From Thermotogae bacterium (GTDB lineage: Bacteria; Thermotogota; Thermotogae; UBA12178): DNA of 15,944 nucleotides. Position numbers and translations under genes: made by a program. Shown one piece after another: positions 1 through 7,169 of the stretch. Positions within the stretch are counted from its first letter, which is position 1, and each line of letters begins with the position of its first letter. The stretch is from positions 1 to 15,944 of the forward strand of contig QNAP01000013.1 in assembly GCA_003641795.1 (NCBI GenBank), read 5' to 3'. Under the pieces are notes generated by a model, which was given only the letters and a program-made list of their open reading frames with translations, was not told where the DNA came from and made no database searches.

Positions 1-339
1 ATACGTGGCACGGTCTTTGTAACTGGCTGTTGGATTCCTTCCATCGTCCTTCAAATAGAACCTCTTGAGACCGTGGCGACTCTCAAACTTTTTCAATCTG
101 AATAAAGGGGTGTTTCCTACCACCAACGGGAGTTCAGGTAACTGTGAAAGTGGTAAAAGGGGTAAGAACTGACCAATGCCAAGAGCATGATGCGGAGAGA
201 AAACTTCGAGTCTCGCTCTTTCGTAATCGTATATTACCTCTAATGTACCAAACCTGTCCCCACAGTGGGGACAGGTGTACAGGGAAGGGTTGGGATCGTA
301 CTCTCTCTCACAGGTAATACATCTGAGCCTGTATTTCAA
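1..339 (-). CDS. thrC: Threonine synthase, N-terminal part (cut by window edge)
   Basis: This is the first 113 codons of a PLP-dependent threonine synthase, which converts O-phosphohomoserine to threonine in the cytoplasm. The N-terminus has a zinc-ribbon-like pair of CxxC motifs (residues 7-10 and 23-26). It is followed by the family segments VGNTPLFRL (74-82) and KDDGRNPTASYKDR (97-110), in which Lys108 is the expected Schiff-base lysine. The frame stays open to base 1, so the rest lies outside the window. The start is a TTG placed directly after the in-frame TGA of the preceding PreA-like gene, with a GAGGGAG ribosome-binding site about 8 nt upstream. No ATG or GTG lies nearby in this frame. 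It is the last visible gene of the catabolic operon. Its role is biosynthetic, so the linkage may be shared transcription rather than shared pathway. The family call is firm and the start is good. Confidence 0.88.
   Translation of the reverse strand, partial: MKYRLRCITCEREYDPNPSLYTCPHCGDRFGTLEVIYDYERARLEVFSPHHALGIGQFLPLLPLSQLPELPLVVGNTPLFRLKKFESRHGLKRFYLKDDGRNPTASYKDRATY
252..276. repeat. 11-bp perfect inverted repeat inside thrC
   Basis: ACCTGTCCCCA at 252-262 is the exact reverse complement of TGGGGACAGGT at 266-276, leaving a 3-nt loop. It lies in codons 22-30 of thrC and encodes the second zinc-ribbon CxxC. In mRNA it would form a stable GC-rich hairpin about 60 nt after the start codon. 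It may simply follow from the codons for Cys-Pro-His-Cys-Gly-Asp-Arg. Regulatory meaning is unproven. Confidence 0.6.
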
Positions 340-1413
340 TCAGAACACTCCCTCGATGGCTGAAACGGGACATCTCGATTGACACAAGCCGCAACCGAAA
401 CACGCGTCTTCATTCACCACAACGGTATCGGTGACAGTGATGGCAAAGTAAGAACATACGTACTCGCAGAGTTTGCAGAGGGTGCACTTTTCCATATCCA
501 CACGGGGCAAGTTGCGTCGATATTTAGCGGGAATCGGAACTGGGCGTTTGATAGCTTCTGAAGCTGTAGAATATCCCCTCCTCTCTAATGCTTGCGGCAA
601 TCCTGCAACGATCTTTCCGTAAAGCTGCTTCCCAAAGATCAGGGCTCCGGACAACATCTGCACAGCGTTGGCCCCAGCCTCCAAGTAATCTACCACATCT
701 TCGACTTTAGCTATCCCTCCCACTCCGATAACAGGTATCTCTACTTCCTCTGCGATTTTTCTGACTATGGCCAACGAGATGGGCTTCAACACGGGTCCAG
801 ATATCCAGCCGTAGCCACCAGCACTTCCTAAGGGACTCTTCCCTGTTTTTTTGTCGGCCACATAAACAGGACCGAGTGAATTGGTAGCCACCACACCATC
901 GGCACCGGTCTCTTTAACGACTCTGGCGAATTCTACCGGATCGGGCATGTGGGGACTCAGCTTCATAAAGATAGGTTTCTTCGTGTGCTTGCGTGCGGTC
1001 TTTACCACCGCAATGATGGGATCGAGAGATTTTCCCACATAGTGAGTAGAAAACTCGAAAGCATCGGCGTCACTGTCAAACATGGGAACGAGGGTGTCTA
1101 CATCAGATTCGGTATAGCCAAGACTGACGATGATGGGTACGTCCAATCCCTTGAGTTTTGGAAAAACGTGCTCTTTCCAAAATTCGGGAGGGTGCTCCGA
1201 CCAGAGTTCGGCGTTGATGACGAAGTCCTTCGTAGCGTAAATACACGGTCTTGGAACCTTGGCGGCTTTGGTAGAGATAGTCTTGGTCACCAGTCCTCCC
1301 ACACCTTGCTCGTAAAGATAGAGAAGTTTATCAGCGTCTCCAACGAGAGGCCCAGAAGCGGGAAGCAGAGGGTTCTTGAACTTGAGTCCACAGATCTCCA
1401 CGGAAAGGTCCAC
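340..1413 (-). CDS. PreA-like FMN protein with C-terminal 2x[4Fe-4S] ferredoxin domain
   Basis: This protein of about 357 residues has a dihydroorotate/dihydropyrimidine dehydrogenase-type TIM barrel: an NPLLPASGPL start, an IGVGGI phosphate-binding strand and the AGANAVQMLSGALIFGK helix, as in FMN-binding members. It is fused to a bacterial ferredoxin domain with Cys at 310, 313, 316, 320 and 338, 341, 344, 348. This is the layout of PreA, the catalytic subunit of bacterial dihydropyrimidine dehydrogenase. However, the family's active-site NxSCPN/NLSCPH motif reads EFSTHY (120-125), so the usual Cys/Ser base is absent and the substrate is unknown. No PreT partner is visible. I chose the GTG at 1413 because AGGTG sits 6 nt before it; a GTG three codons earlier (1422) is the alternative. 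It lies 26 nt after gdhA and touches thrC. The family call is good; calling it PyrD or PreA functionally is not supported. Confidence 0.8.
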   Translation of the reverse strand: MDLSVEICGLKFKNPLLPASGPLVGDADKLLYLYEQGVGGLVTKTISTKAAKVPRPCIYATKDFVINAELWSEHPPEFWKEHVFPKLKGLDVPIIVSLGYTESDVDTLVPMFDSDADAFEFSTHYVGKSLDPIIAVVKTARKHTKKPIFMKLSPHMPDPVEFARVVKETGADGVVATNSLGPVYVADKKTGKSPLGSAGGYGWISGPVLKPISLAIVRKIAEEVEIPVIGVGGIAKVEDVVDYLEAGANAVQMLSGALIFGKQLYGKIVAGLPQALERRGYSTASEAIKRPVPIPAKYRRNLPRVDMEKCTLCKLCEYVCSYFAITVTDTVVVNEDACFGCGLCQSRCPVSAIEGVF

Positions 1414-1439
1414 CAGCCACACCTCACTCTTTGAGAATT

Positions 1440-2684
1440 TTACGGGTATATTCCCCTGAGCCGTGTGGCCAACGCCACCTTTTCGATAGCCAGTATGTAC
1501 GCGGCGGTTCTCATGTCACAGTTGAAACGGGCTCGGGCCTTCATAACATCGGCAAAAGCGTTCCTCATGACTTTGTGGAGTGCCTTTCGAACATCTTCTA
1601 TCTCCCAGAAGTACCACTGCAAACCCTGAACCCACTCAAAATATGACACCGTCACACCGCCAGCGTTGGCCAGGATGTCTGGTACAACGAGTATACCCTT
1701 CTTTTGTAAAATCCCGTCCGCTTCTGGCGTGGTAGGACCATTGGCACCTTCTACAACGAGTTTGGCTTTGACATCTTCGGCGTTCTCTTCGGTGATCACA
1801 TTCTCCAAGGCAGCGGGGATGAGGACATCCACGCTCAACGCTAACAGTTCAGCGTTGGAAATGGGCTCACCCTTAGGATAACCCTTTATCGTTCCACCAT
1901 TGGAATCACGATAAGCGATGAGATCCTCTATGTTCAATCCTTCGGGGTTGTAAATTCCACCGTTAACATCGCTCACCGCTACCACTCTGCTCCCCAGCTC
2001 TTTGCCAATGAGCAAGGCAGCGTGAGAACCCACGTTTCCAAAGCCCTGGATCGCCACCGTCATCTTTCTTGCGTCCAAGCCTAGATAATGAGCTGCTTCT
2101 TCCGTGGCTACTCTCACACCCCGTCCAGTGGCTTCCAATCTTCCTGCAGACCCGCCAACATCCAACGGTTTGCCGGTGACCACGCTCAGCACCGTGTGCC
2201 CCACATCCATACTGTAGGTGTCCATATACCAGGCCATGACCCTTGGATTGGTGTTAACATCCGGCGCAGGGATATCTTCATCCGGTCCAACGACGATCTG
2301 TATCTCCGAAAAGTATCTCCTACTCAATCTTTCCAACTCGTCTTCCGAAAGCTGTGAGGGGTCAACCTTCACACCACCCTTTGCACCACCATAAGGAATG
2401 TTGACCACCGCACACTTCCAGGTCATCAAAAAAGCCAAAGCTTTCACTTCGTCGAGAGTGACGTCTGGATGGTAGCGAATACCACCCTTGGCAGGACCTC
2501 TAGAAAGATTGTGTTGGACTCTATAACCCGTGAAGACTCGGATCTCTCCGTTATCCATCTTCACTGGAAAGTTCACCGTAAGCTCGCGTTTGGGATACGA
2601 GAGGATTTCCTGAAGCCCCGGGTCGAGGTTCATCAACTCTGCAGCTTTCTTGAATTGTTTCAGCGCGTTTTTGTACAGGCTCAC
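1440..2684 (-). CDS. gdhA: Glutamate dehydrogenase (Glu/Leu/Phe/Val dehydrogenase family)
   Basis: This is a 414-residue hexameric-type glutamate dehydrogenase, which interconverts glutamate and 2-oxoglutarate plus ammonia with NAD(P)H. The substrate domain shows RGPAKGGIRYHP (62-73), K90, the catalytic-lysine motif GGAKGG (K102) and the conserved aspartate in APDVNTNP (D142). The Rossmann domain carries GFGNVGS (214-220). The length is normal for bacterial and archaeal enzymes. The start is GTG with GGAGGTG 8 nt upstream, and that ribosome-binding site is the 3' arm of a hairpin (2691-2711). In this operon it fits regeneration of 2-oxoglutarate, the amino acceptor for the aminotransferase, while producing reduced cofactor. 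The coenzyme preference cannot be read safely from the sequence. Leucine or valine dehydrogenase are family alternatives, but the substrate-domain motifs favour glutamate. Confidence 0.92.
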   Translation of the reverse strand: MSLYKNALKQFKKAAELMNLDPGLQEILSYPKRELTVNFPVKMDNGEIRVFTGYRVQHNLSRGPAKGGIRYHPDVTLDEVKALAFLMTWKCAVVNIPYGGAKGGVKVDPSQLSEDELERLSRRYFSEIQIVVGPDEDIPAPDVNTNPRVMAWYMDTYSMDVGHTVLSVVTGKPLDVGGSAGRLEATGRGVRVATEEAAHYLGLDARKMTVAIQGFGNVGSHAALLIGKELGSRVVAVSDVNGGIYNPEGLNIEDLIAYRDSNGGTIKGYPKGEPISNAELLALSVDVLIPAALENVITEENAEDVKAKLVVEGANGPTTPEADGILQKKGILVVPDILANAGGVTVSYFEWVQGLQWYFWEIEDVRKALHKVMRNAFADVMKARARFNCDMRTAAYILAIEKVALATRLRGIYP

Positions 2685-2690
2685 AGATAT

Positions 2691-2711
2691 GCCACCTCCG
2701 TGAAAGGTGGC
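2691..2711 (-). promoter_or_regulatory. Hairpin masking the gdhA ribosome-binding site
   Basis: GCCACCT (2691-2697 in plus-strand reading) is exactly complementary to AGGTGGC (2705-2711) with a 7-nt loop. In the minus-strand mRNA the 7-bp stem begins 1 nt after the gamma-subunit stop codon, and its 3' arm contains the gdhA Shine-Dalgarno GGAGGTGG. A ribosome finishing the gamma subunit would cover and open it, so translational coupling is the likely effect. The pairing is seen; the function is inferred. Confidence 0.6.
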
Positions 2712-2712
2712 T

Positions 2713-3258
2713 TCACCTCCCTCTGGCGTATTCTGCTCCCTTTTTTATCGCTTCGAGGTTGAGAGGTAACAAGGCTGATTTGGAGCCGCTGAGCTTGTAG
2801 CGCAGGGCTTCTTCTACTGCTTCAAAACTCGCAACTTTGGTCAACTCCACGAAAGCTCCCAGCATGACCATGTTGGCCACCTTTCCACTACCTATCTTGT
2901 CTGCGATATCGTTCACAGGTATCTCTATGATTTTCACATCTCCACGGTCCATTTTCTGGTCCACTACAGATGCATTCACAAAGAGGAATCCTCCACTCTT
3001 CAGCTTTTTGCCAAATTTTACCATCGATGGATAGTTCATGGCAACCACTTCTGTAGGGGTATCGATGACCGGTGATGCCACGGGCTTTTCATCCACCACC
3101 ACTGTACAGTTAGCGGTGCCACCCCTCATTTCGGGACCGTACGAAGGAAGCCAGGTAGAATTCTTACCATCGATCACCGCTGCAGCGGCAATGATCTGGC
3201 CCATAAGCATTACTCCTTGCCCACCGAAACCTGCGATCACTATACCATGGTAGCTCAT
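2713..3258 (-). CDS. korC: 2-oxoacid:ferredoxin oxidoreductase, gamma subunit
   Basis: This 181-residue protein is the gamma (KorC/VorC-type) subunit of a 2-oxoacid:ferredoxin oxidoreductase, the part that contacts coenzyme A. It begins YHGIVIAGFGGQGVMLMG, with the family's GFGGQG motif at residues 10-15, and carries WLPSYGPEMRGGTANC, a hallmark of the family. The open frame extends further upstream, but the beta-subunit stop lies 2 nt before the ATG at 3258 and GGGGGA sits 6 nt before it, so this ATG is the start. It is fourth in the order delta-alpha-beta-gamma, which is typical of Kor/Vor-type enzymes. The substrate (branched-chain 2-oxoacids, 2-oxoglutarate or others) cannot be told from this subunit. 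Confidence 0.9.
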   Translation of the reverse strand: MSYHGIVIAGFGGQGVMLMGQIIAAAAVIDGKNSTWLPSYGPEMRGGTANCTVVVDEKPVASPVIDTPTEVVAMNYPSMVKFGKKLKSGGFLFVNASVVDQKMDRGDVKIIEIPVNDIADKIGSGKVANMVMLGAFVELTKVASFEAVEEALRYKLSGSKSALLPLNLEAIKKGAEYARGR

Positions 3259-3260
3259 GG

Positions 3261-4010
3261 TCAATCCCCCACCTTGTCCACGAAAACTTTCAATGGAAAT
3301 TCCTTCGTCATGTTCTCCAAAAGCCAACGCTGTGCTTCCACCGGACTCATGCCCCAATTGGTGGGACAAGTGCTGAGGACTTCTACCAATCCAAAGCCAA
3401 TGTTCTTGATCTGGGCGAGAAACGCTTTTCTTATCGCTTTCTTGGCATTTCGAATATCTTGAGGTGTGCTAACTGTGACACGCTCGAGATAAGCCACCCC
3501 TACCATAGTGCTCAACATCTCAGAGATGTGAACGGGATATCCATCGTTTTTCGCTCGTCGCCCGTAAGGGGTGGTGGTGGTTTTCTGACCTAAGAGAGTG
3601 GTGGGAGCCATTTGACCGCCCGTCATGCCGTAGACTGCATTGTTTATAAAGATCGTGGTTAGCTTTTCACCACGATTGGCTGCGTGAACGGTTTCGGCTG
3701 TTCCTATAGCCGCTAGATCACCATCACCTTGATAGGTGAAGACCACCCGATCTGGCAAGGCTCTCTTCATGCCAGTAGCAACGGCGAGAGCGCGGCCGTG
3801 AGGCGCCACCGTTCCGTCCACATCGAAGAATTCATAAGCGAAGACAGAACAGCCCACAGGAGCCACCATTATGGTCTTCCCCTGTATACCCAGCTCGTCT
3901 ATAATCTCTGCAATCAAACGATGAACGATCCCATGATGGCACCCAGGACAGTACGTGAACTCTTTTCCGCTGAGTGATTTCGGTCCACCAAATGCTATCT
4001 TGGTTTCCAC
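3261..4010 (-). CDS. korB: 2-oxoacid:ferredoxin oxidoreductase, beta subunit (TPP-binding)
   Basis: This 249-residue subunit carries thiamine pyrophosphate in the 2-oxoacid:ferredoxin oxidoreductase, which oxidatively decarboxylates a 2-oxoacid to acyl-CoA, CO2 and reduced ferredoxin. The TPP signature runs from GDGDLAAIG to IFINNAVYGMTGGQ (residues 95-133). The N-terminus has the family's YCPGCHHGIV (20-29), and PHGRALAVATGMK (70-82) is also typical. The length is usual for KorB/VorB, which lack the extra C-terminal part found in pyruvate-specific beta subunits. The start is GTG with GGAGG 7 nt upstream. It lies 12 nt after the alpha subunit. The family assignment is firm; the substrate is not. 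Confidence 0.92.
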   Translation of the reverse strand: METKIAFGGPKSLSGKEFTYCPGCHHGIVHRLIAEIIDELGIQGKTIMVAPVGCSVFAYEFFDVDGTVAPHGRALAVATGMKRALPDRVVFTYQGDGDLAAIGTAETVHAANRGEKLTTIFINNAVYGMTGGQMAPTTLLGQKTTTTPYGRRAKNDGYPVHISEMLSTMVGVAYLERVTVSTPQDIRNAKKAIRKAFLAQIKNIGFGLVEVLSTCPTNWGMSPVEAQRWLLENMTKEFPLKVFVDKVGD

Positions 4011-4022
4011 TTTACCGCCTCC

Positions 4023-5081
4023 TCAAAGGAGCTTCTTGAACGCAGAGCAGATTTCATCGGGTGTGGGGACAACTCCGCCCATTCGTCCGTAAAAATGCAC
4101 AGGTACCCTTCCTTCTACACCGAGACGCACATCTTCTACCATCTGGCCACTACTCATTTCCACGGTGAAGACGAATTTCACCGCCTCGGCGAGCTCTCTC
4201 AACCTCGTATACGGAAAGGGCCAGAGGGAGATGGGTCTGAACACTCCCGTAGCGATACCTTCCTCCGCCAATTTGTCTACCACGCTTTTGAGTATTCGCC
4301 CTACAGTACCGTAGCCCACCAATAGATACTCTGCGTTGTCCGTTTTGTATTCCTCCCAACGCTGCTCCTCACGCACTGCACGGGTGTACTTTTCCTGATA
4401 ACGTTTGTTCATCTCTTCCAACCCGTAAGGATCGATGTTAAAAGAAGTGACCTTATGAGGTTCCCTTTCATTAGCACCAGTCAATGCCCAGTCTGAGTGA
4501 TCCGGCAAAGTGGAGAGATCCCTCATGGGTGGAAGCTCCACGGGCTCCATCATTTGGCCTATCATTCCATCAGCCAGTATGAGAGCTGGATTTCTGTACT
4601 TATCTGCAAGATCGAAAGCCAACTGTGTCAATTCCACAGCTTCTTGAATGGTCGAAGGAGCCAATACGAGGAGTTTGTAATCTCCATGTCCTCCTCCTTT
4701 TGTTGCTTGAAAATAATCACTTTGAGCAGGTTGGATATCTCCTAAACCAGGACCTCCTCGGACAACGTTGACGAAGACGCAGGGCAATTCAGCACCAGCT
4801 ATGTAAGAGACGCCTTCCTGCATAAGACTGAATCCAGGAGAAGATGTGGAAGTCATCACGCGTTTTCCGGTGGATGCCGCCCCGTAGACCATGTTAACAG
4901 TTGCCACTTCGCTCTCCGTCTGGAGAAAGGTCCCATCAACCTCGGGGAGTCTTCTCGACATGTATTCAGCGATCTCGCTTTGAGGCGTGATGGGATACCC
5001 AAAATAAAGCCTACACCCCGCCCTTATTGCGGCTTCCGCTATGGCTTCGTTACCTTTCATCATCAACTTTTCCGTCTTCAT
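4023..5081 (-). CDS. korA: 2-oxoacid:ferredoxin oxidoreductase, alpha subunit
   Basis: This 352-residue alpha subunit (KorA/VorA-type, pyrimidine-binding domain) starts MKTEKLMMKGNEAIAEAAIRAG and contains YFGYPITPQSEIAEYM, ETESEVATVNMVYGAASTG-like and TSTSSPGFSLMQEG segments diagnostic of the family. The open frame extends 21 codons further upstream but runs back to near the delta-subunit stop. The ATG at 5081 has AGGGGGA 5 nt before it and matches the usual family N-terminus. It lies 11 nt after the delta gene. As a free alpha chain with separate gamma and delta genes, it belongs to the four-subunit class. The flanking acid-forming genes suggest 2-oxoacids from amino-acid transamination, which is inference. 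Confidence 0.92.
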   Translation of the reverse strand: MKTEKLMMKGNEAIAEAAIRAGCRLYFGYPITPQSEIAEYMSRRLPEVDGTFLQTESEVATVNMVYGAASTGKRVMTSTSSPGFSLMQEGVSYIAGAELPCVFVNVVRGGPGLGDIQPAQSDYFQATKGGGHGDYKLLVLAPSTIQEAVELTQLAFDLADKYRNPALILADGMIGQMMEPVELPPMRDLSTLPDHSDWALTGANEREPHKVTSFNIDPYGLEEMNKRYQEKYTRAVREEQRWEEYKTDNAEYLLVGYGTVGRILKSVVDKLAEEGIATGVFRPISLWPFPYTRLRELAEAVKFVFTVEMSSGQMVEDVRLGVEGRVPVHFYGRMGGVVPTPDEICSAFKKLL

Positions 5082-5092
5082 CGTTGTCCCCC

Positions 5093-5335
5093 TCACACAC
5101 CGACAGGTGTCTTTCTTCGGGCTCCATGGAAGACGGTTATGCAAACATCAGGGCAACTCAAGTAGCAGAAACCGCACGCTATACAACCCTCACCTTTGTA
5201 CTTAGCGGGGTGATATCCTTTCGAGTTGAACTCTGACGAGAACTCGATCGCCTTTACTGGGCACGCGTTAATACAAAGACCACAACCCTTGCACCTCTCT
5301 GAATCGATTTCGATGTACCCTTGTACTTTCGCCAC
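5093..5335 (-). CDS. korD: 2-oxoacid:ferredoxin oxidoreductase, delta subunit (2x[4Fe-4S] ferredoxin)
   Basis: This 80-residue ferredoxin-like protein has two complete four-cysteine motifs, C15-C18-C21-C25 and C51-C54-C57-C61, with an additional Cys65. Each would bind one [4Fe-4S] cluster. Position directly before the alpha subunit identifies it as the electron-transfer delta subunit, which carries electrons from the TPP centre to external ferredoxin. The start is GTG with a strong GGAGGTG 5 nt upstream. It lies 4 nt after the ATPase gene and 11 nt before the alpha gene. Confidence is high as a ferredoxin, and high as the delta subunit from gene order. Confidence 0.9.
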   Translation of the reverse strand: MAKVQGYIEIDSERCKGCGLCINACPVKAIEFSSEFNSKGYHPAKYKGEGCIACGFCYLSCPDVCITVFHGARRKTPVGV

Positions 5336-5339
5336 AGTT

Positions 5340-6008
5340 TCACCTCCTGTCCTCCCACGACACTCGCATGAATCTCTTTATGACGAAAACCGGATATTTA
5401 AAAGCCGAGAAATTAAGCCGTTCCGCAAGCTCCTCACTCAAAACTGTCCATTGAACGGGAAGCTCCGTGACCTTGGAAACTTCCGATACCATCCTTTCCC
5501 CCAATGCGACGATTTCCTCGGTACTTTGATCCCCCAGGTTGGCGTTGTTGACAAGGGCATTGAATCGTAGCCTCGATCTGGAAGAGAGCCTCCCGATGTT
5601 CTGACATATCTCTTCCACAGTTTCATTGAATGGTCTGAAAACGTTCACCACAAAATATGCCCGCACCTGACGGCCATCTAACAAAGGTTTAAGCGAGCTG
5701 ATAACTCTCGCACCATCGTCGTCGCCACCCAGATCCACCACAACGTGACGTTCCCTTTGTGTGAAAAGTTCTACCAGTCGTTGCGGAAGTATAGGAAGAT
5801 CCACGTGCCTCAACTCACGCTTTACCGTTACTACGTCTATACCCTTCTCACTCAGAAAGTCAGCTACATCGCGTATTCTGAAGTAAGGTGTGATGACGTC
5901 GAGATCCACAAGACTCACATCTTCTTCAGCATTTTTCAAGTGAAGTGCGAGGTTGATGGCCAATTCCGTCTTTCCACTACCGAAAGGACCCGTCAGTATA
6001 TGTATCAT
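5340..6008 (-). CDS. SIMIBI/MinD-like P-loop ATPase of unknown role
   Basis: This is a 222-residue soluble NTPase. It has a Walker A GPFGSGKT (7-14), a DVSLVDLDVITPYFR segment (30-44) of the kind found in CobQ/MinD/ParA proteins, a Walker B-like VVVDLGGD (89-96) and an ALVNNANLGDQ motif (151-161) in the base-recognition position. It lacks the deviant KGGxxK Walker A of classical ParA/MinD. It has only one cysteine, so no metal-cluster site is evident. The ATG overlaps the butyrate kinase stop by 4 nt (ATGA), and the gene ends 4 nt before the ferredoxin subunit, so it is cotranslated with the oxidoreductase. A maturation or insertion factor for the oxidoreductase, or a regulator, is conceivable but not shown. 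I do not know an assigned function. Confidence 0.8.
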   Translation of the reverse strand: MIHILTGPFGSGKTELAINLALHLKNAEEDVSLVDLDVITPYFRIRDVADFLSEKGIDVVTVKRELRHVDLPILPQRLVELFTQRERHVVVDLGGDDDGARVISSLKPLLDGRQVRAYFVVNVFRPFNETVEEICQNIGRLSSRSRLRFNALVNNANLGDQSTEEIVALGERMVSEVSKVTELPVQWTVLSEELAERLNFSAFKYPVFVIKRFMRVSWEDRR

Positions 6009-7108
6009 GGTACCTCCACCGCGCGTTTTCGTACCGTTTCGGAATAGTCTTTGACGGCTTCCTCTCCCTTGAGTACCCTGAGCACCGCTAAAGCGAGAGC
6101 CCTTTCTTCATCACCTCCAGGGTACACTTTTACAGGTGCGATGAAACTCACTCTTTCCCGAATCCAGGGCACCAGAAACTTTTCATCATGAGCCAAGCCT
6201 CCTGTCAGAACGATCACGTCTACATCGCCTCTCAAAGCCACCGCCATTCTACCTATCCACTTGACTATCTGATAAACCATGGCCCTGTACACCCGTTTCG
6301 CATACTCATCTCCGCGCTCGATTCTCCTTTGAACTTCCATCGCATCGTTGGTTCCCAAATACGCCACCAAGCCTCCCCTTCCAACTATACGCTTCCTCAT
6401 CTCTTCATAGGTATACTCGCCACTGAAACATAAATCGATGAGCTGAGTCAATGGCAAGGTACCGCTACGTTCCGGCGTGAAAGGACCGTCTCCATCTAAA
6501 GCGTTGTTGACGTCGATCACTTTTCCCTTGTGATGTGCGGCTACAGATATGCCCCCTCCCATGTGAACTATGACCATATTCATCTCTTCGTACCCTCTTC
6601 CCATGGACCTAGCCACCTCTCTGGCCACAGCCTTCTGGTTGAGAGCGTGAAAGATGGACTTTCGCTGAAAGTCAGGGTGACCAGAAAAACGAGCGATCTC
6701 TTCCATCTCATCAACGACCACGGGATCAACTATGTAGGCCAGTGCACCGACTTCGGAAGCCAAATCGTAGGCAATGAGAGCACCCAAATTCGAGGCGTGT
6801 TCCCCATTCTTCGCTGTTTTCAAAGTTTCGATCATGAGTTCATCAACAAGATAAGTACCCCCGGGGATGGGATCCACCAACCCCCCACGACCCACAAAGG
6901 CAGAAAATGAGGTCAGTTTGTATCCAGAAGATTCGACAAAATCCCTCACCACACACTCGCGAAACTCCAATTGATCAACCACGTGGCGAAACGCTTTAAG
7001 CTCATCGACTGGGTGGTAGAGCTTTTGTACCTTGACCATCTCATCGTTTTCAAAAATTGCTACCTTCGTCGAAGTAGACCCTGGATTGATTACGAGTATA
7101 TGAAACAC
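6005..7108 (-). CDS. buk: Butyrate kinase (operon copy 1, proximal to the oxidoreductase)
   Basis: This 367-residue ASKHA-fold kinase transfers phosphate from an acyl phosphate (butyryl-, isobutyryl-, isovaleryl-phosphate and similar) to ADP. It shows the acetokinase-family signature VINPGSTSTKVAIFE (6-20), the substrate loop GRGGLVDPIPGGTY, the HMGGGISVAAH phosphate motif and DVNNALDGDGPFTPERSG (199-216). The length matches butyrate kinases rather than the ~400-residue acetate kinases. The start is GTG with AGAGGTG 5 nt upstream. The 61-nt gap to phosphate butyryltransferase is the largest in the operon and contains only a weak hairpin around GCTTTTTAAAAGC. The stop overlaps the ATPase start. 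True substrates may be branched-chain acyl phosphates. Confidence 0.92.
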   Translation of the reverse strand: MFHILVINPGSTSTKVAIFENDEMVKVQKLYHPVDELKAFRHVVDQLEFRECVVRDFVESSGYKLTSFSAFVGRGGLVDPIPGGTYLVDELMIETLKTAKNGEHASNLGALIAYDLASEVGALAYIVDPVVVDEMEEIARFSGHPDFQRKSIFHALNQKAVAREVARSMGRGYEEMNMVIVHMGGGISVAAHHKGKVIDVNNALDGDGPFTPERSGTLPLTQLIDLCFSGEYTYEEMRKRIVGRGGLVAYLGTNDAMEVQRRIERGDEYAKRVYRAMVYQIVKWIGRMAVALRGDVDVIVLTGGLAHDEKFLVPWIRERVSFIAPVKVYPGGDEERALALAVLRVLKGEEAVKDYSETVRKRAVEVP

Positions 7109-7169
7109 CTTATCACCTCTCGTGCTTTTTAAAAGCGTAAAACGATGACACGAAACTCTCGGACTACGT

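Noticed and set aside
340..1413. Calling this gene pyrD or preA outright
   Set aside because: The catalytic motif is replaced and no PyrK or PreT partner is present; only a family-level name is justified.
949..1434. 161-codon plus-strand frame
   Set aside because: It is a shadow of the PreA-like gene, whose barrel motifs and ferredoxin cysteines lie on the other strand.
7109..7169. Possible terminator or internal promoter between ptb and buk (around GCTTTTTAAAAGC)
   Set aside because: The hairpin can form only about five weak base pairs around a 3-nt loop, with no T tract; no -35/-10 pair of good quality is present.
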